Assembly (NCBI GenBank): GCA_016721945.1
Contig: JADKHC010000003.1
Span: forward strand, 186,001-250,000
DNA length: 64,000 nucleotides
Reading direction: 5' to 3'
Origin: Verrucomicrobiota bacterium
GTDB taxonomy: Bacteria > Verrucomicrobiota > Verrucomicrobiia > Opitutales > Opitutaceae
Shown one piece after another: positions 1 to 10,000 of this stretch (within the stretch, counting starts at the first letter, position 1; each line of letters begins with the position of its first letter). Position numbers and translations under genes: made by a program. A model generated the notes under the pieces. That model saw only the letters and a program-made list of their open reading frames with translations, was not told the origin of the DNA and made no database searches.

Positions 1-232
1 ATGGGCTTACCCACCTTCGTTTCGGTTTATCTTGAACACTCGGTAAGGCGGCTCACGGGATTTTGTTACACCTTTGTGTCGTGGATAATCGGAGATTGCG
101 GTCTGTCGGCTTTTGTGTTTTGACAACGATTCCAGCCATGACCCCGGAGGTATTAAAAGATAGCAAATACGGCGCATTGCCGCGCAGACGTGTTTCACGT
201 GCTCTCGGATGGAACGCCCTCTTAAACCATTA

Positions 233-245
233 GGTTAGACTAACC
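233..245. promoter_or_regulatory. Perfect palindrome just upstream of the defence cassette
   Basis: GGTTAG-A-CTAACC is a perfect inverted repeat with 6-bp arms. It ends 6 nt before the ATG at 252 of the first cassette gene. It could be an operator for a repressor or a site affecting translation start. No function can be assigned from sequence alone. The rest of 1-251 shows no gene. Confidence 0.4.
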
Positions 246-251
246 CCACCG

Positions 252-1488
252 ATGTTCCGCTTCATCCATTCTGCAGACTGGCAACTTGGTGCCAGGTTTT
301 CTCAATTTGGGATGCGGGGTGAAAAATTGCGAGAAGCCAGGCTGGCCACGTTAAAGCGAGTACTTGAACGTGCCAACCAGCTCGCCGTCGATGCGTTTCT
401 TGTCGCAGGAGACTTGTTCGATGATAATCAAGTCGACGCGGTTCTAGTGGAAGCTGCCATCGGCCTCTTCCGCAACCACCCCACGCTCCCGATCTATATC
501 CTACCGGGAAACCATGACCCATACATTACAGGACCCAACTGTGTATGGAATCGCAGGCCGTTCCTAAACGCGCCTGCAAATGTTCATGTTATTCGCGAAG
601 CCGGCGTCGTCGATTTGGAAGAAAATGTATTCCTCCTCGCGTCGCCTCTGCATCAGAAACTCTCGACCACCGATCCCAGCCTGAAACTTGTCGAACTCGC
701 TGCGAAGCTCCCTGCCGACGCGATCAAGATTGGCATCACCCACGGCGCGCTCGCCATCGAGTCCAAGCATCAGCCCAACGATTTCCCTATCGCGCTCAAC
801 GCCGCCACCCGCGCCGGCCTCGACTATCTTGCCATCGGCCACTGGCACAACTGGCTCGCAGATACCGATGGCGGCAAGATCGTGATGCCGGGCACTCCCG
901 AGCCCGACCGCTTTACCAACGACGACAGCGGTCATGTCGCCCTGGTGGAGATCGATTCGCCCGGCCAGCCGGCACGCGTGCAAAAGCTCCCAGTCGCTAC
1001 CCTCACCTGGCGGGCATTCACCTTTGATTTCCTCAGCCCTGAAGCCTCGCGCACAAGCCTCGCCGCCTCTCTCGCCGAACTCACCCCACCGCCAACACGG
1101 TCTTGCGTCATCTCACGGCACCGCCTCACCAGCCCTGGTCCCCGAAACCCGGGCTTGGCTCTGATGCCTGTCGCTCTTTCTTGTCGGCCATTGTCCGACG
1201 AATTCGCGTTGTGCTGACGCCTGCCGAACTCGCAGACCTTCGAGCCCGGCACCCCATTCCCGCCCAAGTCTGGCTGACATCGATCGCCTCGAAACCTGCG
1301 GCCAAGTTGCGGCAGCCGTTCATCCCCACCACAGCAGCCCAACCACGCCACCCACGCCGCCGATCACCCTTGCCGAGGCTCAATCCCTCCTCGCTCCTGC
1401 CAAAATCGATTTGACGCAGCTCACCCCCACGTGGTTTGCCCAACTTCGCCAGACGGTCTTCCAGAGTTTGCAGGAGGTGACCTCGTGA
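252..1488 (+). pseudogene. SbcD-like metallophosphoesterase (exonuclease), frame-disrupted
   Basis: The intact N-terminal part (252 to about 1090) is a calcineurin-type nuclease domain. All metal-site motifs are visible: HSADWQLG, AGDLFDD, GNHDP, THGAL and GHWHNW. After about 1090 the frame changes several times by single bases (near 1093, 1110, 1155 and 1275). Sensible C-terminal protein can be followed across frames (NTVLR, then PALVPETRAWL, then DACRSFLSAIVRRIRVVLTP, then DRLETCGQVAAAV) to a TGA at 1486-1488. That stop overlaps the GTG of the ATPase gene by four bases (GTGA), which fits a native sbcD-sbcC pair and supports this being the true 3' end. SbcD-type proteins are the nuclease subunit of SbcCD and process DNA ends or hairpins. 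Several indels in one gene suggest real decay or poor local sequence. The nuclease core would still be made. Confidence 0.75.
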
Positions 1489-4202
1489 TCCTCCACTCGC
1501 TTGAACTCACACACGTCGGGCGCTTCCGCGACACAGTCCGGCTGGGTCCATTAACCCCGGGATTGAATGTCCTCTCCGCACCCAACGAGGCAGGCAAGTC
1601 CACTGCGCTCCATGCTGCCGCCCGCGCGCTTTTCGACCGACATTCCACGCGCAGTGAGGAGATCAAGGCATTACAACCCGCCGGTACCGCCCTCGCTCCG
1701 CGCGTTGTCGTCGAGTTTGAGACTCACGCCGGCCGCTTCCGCCTCGCCAAAACTTTTCTGCAAAAACCCGAATGCCATCTCCACCAGCAGCGTACCGGCG
1801 TTTGGGAGTTGATTGCAGAGGCTGATGCCGCCGACCAACGGGTACAGTCGCTCCTGCAGTCTTCACTCCCCGGCCGCGGTGCCACCAAGTCAGAGCACTG
1901 GGGCTTTCTCGGCTTCCTTTGGGCCCGCCAAGGTGAACCCACCACGTGGCCGGGACTCGACGACGCCGACGTCGGCCAACGCATTCGCGCTCGACTCGCC
2001 CGGGTCGAACTCGATCCCGTCATTGAGCAACTCCGTCTCCGCCTCGCAACCGCCACCGAGGCGATCATCACCGCGACCGGCCAATCCCGCGCGGGCGGGC
2101 CGCTCCGTGAAGCCGAAGACGATCTCGCGGCCGTTGAGGCGAACCTGGCCAGCCTTCGGCAGACCCGCAACGAACTCGACGAGGCCTTTCGCCGTTTCCA
2201 ACAAAGCGAGGCGGAAGTCGCCCGGCTGGAGAAAGAACATACCGAGCGCAGCGCTTCCGCCGCGACGCTTCGCGAGCAGAGCCTCGCCGCCGAGCGGTTG
2301 CGAGGCGAACTCGACGCCCGTCAGCAGGCTCTCGCCACGGCTCAGGAAAAACTCACCGCCGTTGCCGCCGACGCGGACGCCCTTGCCCGCCTGCAACGCG
2401 ATCAGGCCGAAACCAAGATCAGCCTCGCTCAGGCCCGAACCTCCGCCCAGACAGCTGAGCAGGCCCTGCTCGAACTGCGCACCCGTCTCGATCAAGCTCA
2501 GTCCGAGCAGCCACGGCACGAAACCGCACTCCAATCTCTCCGCTCCGGACACCAGCGCCTCCAGTCGCTCATCAAACTGCGCGAATTATCCGCTTCGGCT
2601 ATTGCCTTGGCCAAACAGCTCAAGAAAGCCGAGGCCACTTCCGCCGCCATCGCCGCGCTTGAGGCTAAGAAAACCCAGTTGCCCACGCTGACTCCAGCCA
2701 AACTCAAGAAACTTGAAGAACTGGCGGAATCGATCCACACGCTCCGCACCCGGTTGCAGGCGCTTGGTCTGACCGTCGAACTCACGCCGGATAAAAAGGC
2801 CACGGTCGAGAACCATACCGACCCAGCGTCTCCATCCAAAATTTTCCCCGCCGGCAAAACCGCCCGTATGCAGAGTCCGCAGGCTCTGGATCTGCAACTC
2901 GTCGGCTGGGGCCGTGTCGTGATCCGCTCTGGCTCCCATGACGCTCAGTCCGTCGCTGCGGATCTCGCACAGGCCGAGGCCGACTTGCAGGAGACCTTAC
3001 AGCAAACGGGCGTAAGCACGCTTGAGGCCGCCCGCGAGGCCGTCACCGCCCGCAAGGACATCGAAGCCCAGCTAAAGACTGCGACCGCAGCCCTTGAGCC
3101 TCATCTCGGCGACCACGAAACCCTCGACGATCTGCGCCAAGCCGTCGCCACGGCCACTCGCCGCGCCGAGGCCCTCACCGCCTCCATAGTGGCGACTGAC
3201 GTCGAGCAAGCACGCAGCCTCACCGACTTGGAGGCTGCCGAAGCCGCGCAGGGCGAGAGTGTAACCGCCGCCGAATCAGCGCTCGCTGCCTTCAACAAAC
3301 AGCTGACCAAACTGCGGACCGAGGAACGCGACGCGAGCCAGACCGCGCAACAGGCCAGCAAGCAAGTGAGCGAGCACGAATCCCGGGGCCGGACACTGGA
3401 AGCGCAGATCAAAAGCATTTCTGACCGTTACCCCGACGGCATCGACGGCACCAAGACGGCCGCCCAAGTGGCTTTTGCCCAAGCCGAGGCGCGCGTGGTC
3501 GCAACCAAGGCCGATCTGCCGGCGGATTTCGAGAAACTCCCCGAGCGCAACAAACGCGCCGCCGCGTCGCTCCAGCAGATCGTCAACGACCTTCAGGCGC
3601 GCCGCACCGACCGCGATCAAGCTGAGGCTACTCTCGAAATCCTCGGTGGCCAGGGTCTGTACTCGCGCGAAACCGAACTCGAGGAGAAGAAAGCGGAAGC
3701 GATCCTGCGCCGCGACGCCGCACGAGCCCGGGGTTGGAGCGCCCGCGTAGCCCACGATCTGATCGAGCACCGCAAGCAAGCCGCGACAAAAGCCGTCCTT
3801 GCGCCTCTCGAGCAGCGCCTTACCACGGCCTTCGCCGAACTCACCGGCGACAGCGTACGCCAGGTCTTTCTTGACGAACGCCTCCAGATCGCCGGCATCG
3901 GCCGCAACCGGGAAGAGGCATATGCCTTCGATCAGCTCTCTCAGGGCGCCAAGGAACAATTGCTCCTCTGCCTCCGCCTTGCGGTCGCCCAGGAACTGGC
4001 AACCGAGGAGCCCCAGGTTCTCATCCTCGACGATGTCCTCGTGAACACCGACCCCGTCCGACAGGATCGTATCCTCGACGTCCTCGGCGCCCAAGCTGCG
4101 CGGCTGCAAATCCTCATTCTCACCTGCCACCCTGAGCGTTACCGGGGTATCGGTACCTCAACCAAACTTAATTCTACCGAGTCCAATCAGCACCATGAGT
4201 AA
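1485..4202 (+). CDS. SbcC/Rad50-like AAA ATPase, partner of the SbcD-like nuclease
   Basis: This is a 905-residue SMC-like ATPase. Walker A is APNEAGKST near residue 31, then a long Glu/Ala/Gln-rich coiled coil (about 190-750), then the signature LSQGAKEQ near 817 and Walker B VLILDDVLVNTD near 845. No CxxC zinc hook is visible in the coiled coil, unlike classical SbcC/Rad50. I chose GTG 1485 as start because the protein aligns from MILHSLELTHVGRF. It overlaps the upstream stop as GTGA, and the 18 codons before it read through the sbcD 3' end. The 3' end overlaps the SIR2 gene by 8 bp. ATPases of this type act on DNA ends with a nuclease partner. Here the operon context suggests invader-DNA sensing or processing, which is inference. 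Confidence 0.85.
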   Translation: MILHSLELTHVGRFRDTVRLGPLTPGLNVLSAPNEAGKSTALHAAARALFDRHSTRSEEIKALQPAGTALAPRVVVEFETHAGRFRLAKTFLQKPECHLHQQRTGVWELIAEADAADQRVQSLLQSSLPGRGATKSEHWGFLGFLWARQGEPTTWPGLDDADVGQRIRARLARVELDPVIEQLRLRLATATEAIITATGQSRAGGPLREAEDDLAAVEANLASLRQTRNELDEAFRRFQQSEAEVARLEKEHTERSASAATLREQSLAAERLRGELDARQQALATAQEKLTAVAADADALARLQRDQAETKISLAQARTSAQTAEQALLELRTRLDQAQSEQPRHETALQSLRSGHQRLQSLIKLRELSASAIALAKQLKKAEATSAAIAALEAKKTQLPTLTPAKLKKLEELAESIHTLRTRLQALGLTVELTPDKKATVENHTDPASPSKIFPAGKTARMQSPQALDLQLVGWGRVVIRSGSHDAQSVAADLAQAEADLQETLQQTGVSTLEAAREAVTARKDIEAQLKTATAALEPHLGDHETLDDLRQAVATATRRAEALTASIVATDVEQARSLTDLEAAEAAQGESVTAAESALAAFNKQLTKLRTEERDASQTAQQASKQVSEHESRGRTLEAQIKSISDRYPDGIDGTKTAAQVAFAQAEARVVATKADLPADFEKLPERNKRAAASLQQIVNDLQARRTDRDQAEATLEILGGQGLYSRETELEEKKAEAILRRDAARARGWSARVAHDLIEHRKQAATKAVLAPLEQRLTTAFAELTGDSVRQVFLDERLQIAGIGRNREEAYAFDQLSQGAKEQLLLCLRLAVAQELATEEPQVLILDDVLVNTDPVRQDRILDVLGAQAARLQILILTCHPERYRGIGTSTKLNSTESNQHHE

Positions 4203-5232
4203 GACCCCTCTCGATCTTGCCCATACTCTCGCACAAGAGTGCGTTTCCAGCACGCCAGTCATCATACTTGGTAGCGGATATTCGGCAGCCTTTGGAATCC
4301 CAGGAATGCCTAAGCTAAAGGCTCATCTTTTAACCGTAACTCCGCCGACAGATGCCACTCCCGAAGAACATGCTTCGTGGAATGGCTTCCATGCCAGACT
4401 TTCTGCTGTGGATTTGGAAACCGCTCTAAACGAAGTTCGCCTGAGTGACCGATTAACTTCGGTTATTGTTGATTCAACTTGGGAGTTTTTGGCTCCCTAC
4501 GATTATGCAGTGTTCGAACAGCTCCTCAAGGATCGCCAGCTGCTTCCGCTTACCGCGCTTTACAAACACCTATTCAATAGCACGGCCGCAGAGATAAATG
4601 TCGTAACTCCAAATTATGATCGCCTTGCTGAATATGCAGCCGATGCCGCAGGCATTAATCACTACACAGGATTTACCTACGGATACCTCCGTTCACGCTG
4701 TCCTCAAGGATCGGTTCGGATGCCTGTTAATGGAAATCGCCCCAGGACAGTAAATGTCTGGAAGGTTCATGGTTCGTTCGACTTGTTTTGGGATGCGGAC
4801 AACATCGTGATGTCAGTGCCGGTAGGCAAAGTTAGACCTGCCGGAATGACACCGATTATCGTTACGCCGGGAATCGAAAAATATCGAAAAACTCACGACG
4901 AGCCGTTCCTTTCAGTTAAAACGGAAGCAGACAAAGCGCTCCGAACAGCCAACGGCTATTTCTGCGTCGGATACGGATTTAACGACCCACACCTACAAAC
5001 CACATTGGTTGAGCGTTGCCGCGAGCAATCGGTTCCACTGGTGCTTCTTTCCAAAACAATCTCGGCCACCGCTCGGACTTTTCTATCCAGCGGTAAAGTC
5101 CGCAAATATCTCGCCCTCGAGGAGTGTGGAAGCGGCTCCAGAATGTTCTGCCCGGACTACCCGGTTGGGGTGGAGCTGCCCGCCTCTTGCATCTGGCAGT
5201 TAAGGGAATTCCTCAAACTAATCATCCTATGA
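4195..5232 (+). CDS. SIR2-like NADase effector
   Basis: 345 residues. The N-terminal Rossmann NAD site reads IILGSGYSAAFGIPGMP (about 23-39). TPNYDRLAEYA (about 137-147) and WKVHGSFDLFW (about 188-198) carry the Asn/Asp and His expected in SIR2-type NAD-consuming proteins. GYGFNDPHLQ (about 260) closes the fold. It overlaps the ATPase gene by 8 bp and ends in ATGA overlap with the herA gene, so translation is coupled. SIR2 next to HerA is the layout of the SIR2-HerA anti-phage system, in which NAD+ is depleted on infection and aborts phage growth. This gene is visibly more AT-rich than its flanks, suggesting separate acquisition. Confidence 0.85.
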   Translation: MSKTPLDLAHTLAQECVSSTPVIILGSGYSAAFGIPGMPKLKAHLLTVTPPTDATPEEHASWNGFHARLSAVDLETALNEVRLSDRLTSVIVDSTWEFLAPYDYAVFEQLLKDRQLLPLTALYKHLFNSTAAEINVVTPNYDRLAEYAADAAGINHYTGFTYGYLRSRCPQGSVRMPVNGNRPRTVNVWKVHGSFDLFWDADNIVMSVPVGKVRPAGMTPIIVTPGIEKYRKTHDEPFLSVKTEADKALRTANGYFCVGYGFNDPHLQTTLVERCREQSVPLVLLSKTISATARTFLSSGKVRKYLALEECGSGSRMFCPDYPVGVELPASCIWQLREFLKLIIL

Positions 5233-6968
5233 GCATCTTTAAATTCGAAGATCATCAGGCCTTGGGTCGCGTTCGATCTGTGGATACCGCCACTGTAATC
5301 GTTCAGGTTGGCGACGTGGAGCGATTGCGTAAACTCCAAGTGAATCGACTTGCTGTTTTACAGAGCAGTCGGCCGGGCCAGCATTTGGTAGGGATCATCC
5401 AAAAAATCACGCGTAGTGCGATTGAGGAGCAGGAATCTGCCGAGGAAGGGTTAGTCGAAAATGCCAAAATGACTGAAGTGAATCTCGTGCGTATCACGCT
5501 TATCGGAACAATGGTTGATAAGCGGGGAGCCGCTTCGAATGTTTTTCTCCGAACGCTGGAAACGGTGCCCGAAATTGATGCTAATTGTTTTGCGGTAGAG
5601 GGCGAAACGTTGACCAATTTCATGCGGGTGGTCGCGAACATCGCAGCCGACGGCCAGCGTCTTTCGCTTGGGCACTACACGCTTGATGACAAAGCCGAAG
5701 CATTCCTTAACGGAAATAAGTTTTTTCAACGCCATGCTATCATTGTTGGAAGCACGGGGTCTGGTAAGTCGTGGACGACAGCACGCATTTTAGAGAAAAC
5801 GGCAGATCTCCCCAATGGTAATGCTATCGTGTTCGACATCCACGGTGAGTATGGGCCTTTAGAGGGACCTGGCATTCGTCACTTCCGGATAGCCGGCCCC
5901 AGTGATTTGGATAAAAAAAGTGGTCTAAAAGATGGGGTGGTTCACCTCCCTTACTGGCTGCTCAGCTATGAGGCGATGGTTTCGATGTTCGTTGATCGCT
6001 CCGATCAAAATGCACCGAACCAATCCATGGTTATCTCACGCGCAGTGGTTGCTGCGAAACAAGCATACTTACTCAAGGGTAAGCATGACAGCCTTCTCAA
6101 GAACTTCACGATCGATAGTCCCGTTCCTTTTGAACTAGATGCCGTTATATCCGAGCTGAAGGAATTAAATACTAAAACCGAGACGGGTAGCAGTGGCCGC
6201 GAAAAACAGGGCGATTTCCACGGCAAATTAAGCCGGTTAATTCAGCGACTGGAGAATAAACGCACTGATCGACGTCTCGGCTTCTTGTTTCAATGTCCTC
6301 CGGAAACCATGGACTTCAGTTGGCTGGAGCAATTTACGTCTGCACTGATGTCAGGAAGCATAGATCAACCGGATAAAAAGGGTGGCATTAAGATAATCGA
6401 TTTCTCCGAAGTGCCTTCAGATATACTGCCTTTAATTGTTAGCTTGGTTGCGAAAATCGCCTTTTCTATCCAACAATGGACATCAACTGGAAAACGACAC
6501 CCCATCGCTCTATTTTGCGATGAAGCGCATCTCTACATTCCGGAAAGACAGGCCAGTGGGGCAAGCGATGTATCGGTAGAAGTTTTCGAGCGAATCGCAA
6601 AGGAGGGTCGTAAATATGGGTTGGGCCTGGTTGTGATAAGCCAGCGACCGTCAGAGGTGAACCGAACTGTGTTGAGCCAATGCAATAATCTGGTAGCGAT
6701 GCGGCTTACCAATGGAGACGATCAATCTGTCGTTCGCCGTTTATTGCCCGATAGCCTTGGCGGCTTCGGAGATCTCCTGCCCATTCTCGACACGGGAGAG
6801 GCACTTGTTGTTGGTGACGCGAGTCTCTTGCCAACACGCGTTCGAATCGAGCCGCCACGTCAAACACCCAATAGTGGCACTGTACAGTTCTGGGATCGCT
6901 GGTCAGAGGACAAATCCATAAAGAGCATATCCGAGGCCGTCACTAGCTGGCGAAATCAAGCCATGTGA
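5229..6968 (+). CDS. herA: HerA-like hexameric DNA translocase (SIR2 partner)
   Basis: 579 residues. An N-terminal HAS-barrel-like region (about 1-120) precedes a RecA-type ATPase core with Walker A GSTGSGKSWTT (about 173) and Walker B IALFCDEAHLYIPE (about 425-438). It has the HerA/FtsK motif RKYGLGLVVISQRPSEV. Start ATG 5229 overlaps the SIR2 stop (ATGA). A longer reading frame from GTG 5124 would run inside the SIR2 gene and is not credible. In SIR2-HerA systems the two proteins form one large complex in which the ATPase controls the NADase and nuclease activities. The 51-bp gap to the helicase gene keeps it in the same apparent transcription unit. Confidence 0.88.
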   Translation: MSIFKFEDHQALGRVRSVDTATVIVQVGDVERLRKLQVNRLAVLQSSRPGQHLVGIIQKITRSAIEEQESAEEGLVENAKMTEVNLVRITLIGTMVDKRGAASNVFLRTLETVPEIDANCFAVEGETLTNFMRVVANIAADGQRLSLGHYTLDDKAEAFLNGNKFFQRHAIIVGSTGSGKSWTTARILEKTADLPNGNAIVFDIHGEYGPLEGPGIRHFRIAGPSDLDKKSGLKDGVVHLPYWLLSYEAMVSMFVDRSDQNAPNQSMVISRAVVAAKQAYLLKGKHDSLLKNFTIDSPVPFELDAVISELKELNTKTETGSSGREKQGDFHGKLSRLIQRLENKRTDRRLGFLFQCPPETMDFSWLEQFTSALMSGSIDQPDKKGGIKIIDFSEVPSDILPLIVSLVAKIAFSIQQWTSTGKRHPIALFCDEAHLYIPERQASGASDVSVEVFERIAKEGRKYGLGLVVISQRPSEVNRTVLSQCNNLVAMRLTNGDDQSVVRRLLPDSLGGFGDLLPILDTGEALVVGDASLLPTRVRIEPPRQTPNSGTVQFWDRWSEDKSIKSISEAVTSWRNQAM

Positions 6969-7019
6969 GAACAACCCGTTCCACGTCGCCAATTACCTCC
7001 CTGTTGCCAATCCGCAAGC

Positions 7020-10000
7020 ATGAGCATCGTCCCAGCCGCACCCTCCGTTCCCTCATTATCGCTAGCTGTTAGCTTCGACCCCGCGATCAACTACGCCTTC
7101 CAGCAGAACGCGATTCCGGTCGTCAAGGAGCTGCGGTTTCAGAATGACGGCGTTGCGCGCAAGGATCTCGTCATCCGTGTCTCCACTGAGCCGGCGTTTG
7201 CGGCGCCGACAGAAATTCGCGTCCAGTCAGTCGAAGCTAATGGCGAGTTCCGCGTCTCGCCGCTGGATCTGAAACTCAGCCCTGGATTTCTCTCGGAGCT
7301 CAACGAGAAGGTTGTAGGTTGGCTCAAGATCGAGGTAGTCGAGGCCAGCACGGTGCTCTGCACCCGAACCGAGACGATCTCGCTGTTGGCTCGCAACGAA
7401 TGGTGCGGCCTCATTTCGCTGCCAGAAATTCTCGCCGCGTTCGTTCTGCCCAACGATCCGGCGATCATGCCGATTCTCAGCCGCGCCTCGGACCTGCTGC
7501 GTGAATCCACCGGCAGAGCGGCGCTCAACGGCTATCAGGACAAAAACCGCAAGCGCGCCTGGGCCCAACTCGCCGCCATCTACAAGGCGATCACGGAACT
7601 CGGCATCCGCTATATCAACCCACCGGCCAGCTTCGAGAACACCGGCCAGAAGGTCTCGTTGCCCTCCCGGATCGTGGCCGAGCGTTTCGGCACCTGTCTC
7701 GACCTGACGCTGCTCTTCGCAGCCTGTTGCGAACGGGCGGGCCTACATCCGCTGGTGCTGATGCACGAGGGCCACGCTTACGCAGGTTGCTGGCTGGAGG
7801 AGCGCACGTTTCCAGACTCCGCCGCCGAGGGTGCCGACGCTCTGCAACAGTGCCGCAAGCTCGAAACCGAGCAGATGATCACGGTCTTCGAGACAACGAT
7901 CGTCGCCTGCGAAACCCCGGGCCAGCTCAGTGATGCCGAGCGTCTCGCTCGCGCGCATCTCCAGACCGAAAAAACGTTCCGTCTTGCGCTCGACATCCGC
8001 CGGGCCCGCATTGCGCGCATCGTGCCGCTCCCCATTCCCGGTATGGTCGTGGCTGCCGCTTTGTCCGATCCATCGACGGCTACCGTAACCATTGAGGGTA
8101 TTGGAGACCGTGATTTCGCCGAGCCCATCAATCCGACAACGGCTCCCACCGCCAAACCCGCTACCCGCATCGACCAGTGGAAGAGCCGGCTGCTCGATCT
8201 CAGCCTGCGCAATCGCCTACTGAATTTCAGAGAAACCAAATCGACTATCCGCCTCCTGTCAGCTGCGCCCGAGCACGTGGAGGACGAACTCGCTGCGGAA
8301 ACGGAACTCGCCCTGCGCCCGAAGCCCAAGCTGATGAGTGAGGATGACCCGCGTCACGGCGCGACGCTGTCCAAGCAGCAACGGGCCGACGCCCTCTCCG
8401 CCCATCTAATCGACGAACTAAAGCACGGCCGATTGCACACACATCTCGACGAGTCCGAACATGCGCGCCGGCTCACGGAGCTGTACCGTGCAGCCCGCAA
8501 TGCGCTAGAGGAAAATGGCACCAATACCCTATTCGCCGCGGTCGGTTTCCTTGAGTGGCGCGAGACGGAACACAGTGATCGCATCTACCGCGCACCGCTG
8601 CTCCTCGTGCCGGTTGAGCTGAAGCGTAAATCCGTGCTTGAAGGTTTCTCGCTCCGCCGCATCGACGAGGAATCGCGTCTCAATGTCACCCTCATGGAAA
8701 TGCTGCGGCAGAATTTCCATAAGGAGGTCCCCGGCTTGGATCCGCTGCCCGAGGACGAGACCGGGGCAGACGTCGCCCGCGTTTTCCAACTCTTCCGTGA
8801 CGCAGTCCGCGATCTTCCCGGCTGGGAGGTAAAGACTGAGATCTGGCTCGGCCAATTTTCCTTCACGAAATTTCTCCTTTGGAAGGATCTCACCGACCGC
8901 TTGGAGGAACTAACGCGCAATCGCATCGTCAACCACCTCGTCAATGCCGCCGGCACGCCCTACACCAACCCGTCAGACGACATCAAGCCGCCGCAACTCG
9001 ACGACCAGTTTCATCCCCGCGATGTGTTCTGTCCGCGAAGCGCCGACTCATCCCAACTCGCGGCGGTCATGGCCGCGGCCGCGGGCCATGATTTCGTGCT
9101 CGAAGGCCCGCCTGGCACCGGAAAGTCGCAGACCATCACCAACATCATCGCCCACTGCCTAGCCAACGGGAAACGGGTGTTGTTCGTCGCTGAAAAACGA
9201 GCCGCACTCGATGTTGTGCATCGACGTCTACGCGAGGACGGATTGGAGCCGTTCTGCCTCGAACTGCACTCCAACAAGACGGGCAAGGCCGACGTGCTCG
9301 CCCATTCGACCGGAGCCTGAAGTTCGCAACGGAGGAAAGCGCCGTCGACTGGGAGCATCGTGCCGCCGAGTTGGAGCGCGTACGGAACGCATTGAACAGC
9401 TACACACGTGCCTTGCATCGCCGGCCCCCTTGCGGGCTGAGCGCGCACAGTTGTTTCGATTACCTCCTGCCGCGTCAGTCTGAAGCCACGGTTAAGCTCG
9501 ATGGTTGGCCGGGCTTGCTGGAGACCTCAACCGTCAAACTGGAAGAGACGCGCCTACTTGCCCGCCACCTACAGGAACGCGCCAGAGCGGTCATGCCGCT
9601 GCACAACCACGCCCTGGCGCCTCTAGCGTGTGAGGATTGGTCGCCCGTTTGGGCAGAACGTGCCTTGGAGCGTATCCGCGAGTTAGCCGTCCAAGTCGAA
9701 AAAACCGCCGAGGCAACGCGGGAACTGAGAGGATGGCTGCGCCACCCCGGTGATTCTGTATCGCTAGCCCTATTGCGTCGTCTCCGCGCGCTGACAGAAA
9801 GTCTACTTGCTCCTGAAGCGGTCGGCCCAGCTTTCGCCACTACCTCTTGGAATCAGTTAGCCATCGATCTGGACCGCTGGGTCACCTTGGTCGCAGAACG
9901 TGAGGAGTTACGAAAACGTCTCGCCGGTTACGACGAGAACAAACTTCTCGCGCTTGATCTCGACGCCCTTCAATCGAAATGGACCTCAGCCCAAGATGCA

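Noticed and set aside
1431..1484. Upstream extension of the SbcC-like gene
   Set aside because: These codons overlap the real SbcD C-terminus in another frame, and the protein aligns from GTG 1485.
5124..5228. Upstream extension of herA from GTG 5124
   Set aside because: It lies wholly inside the SIR2 gene; ATG 5229 overlaps the SIR2 stop as ATGA and matches the family start.
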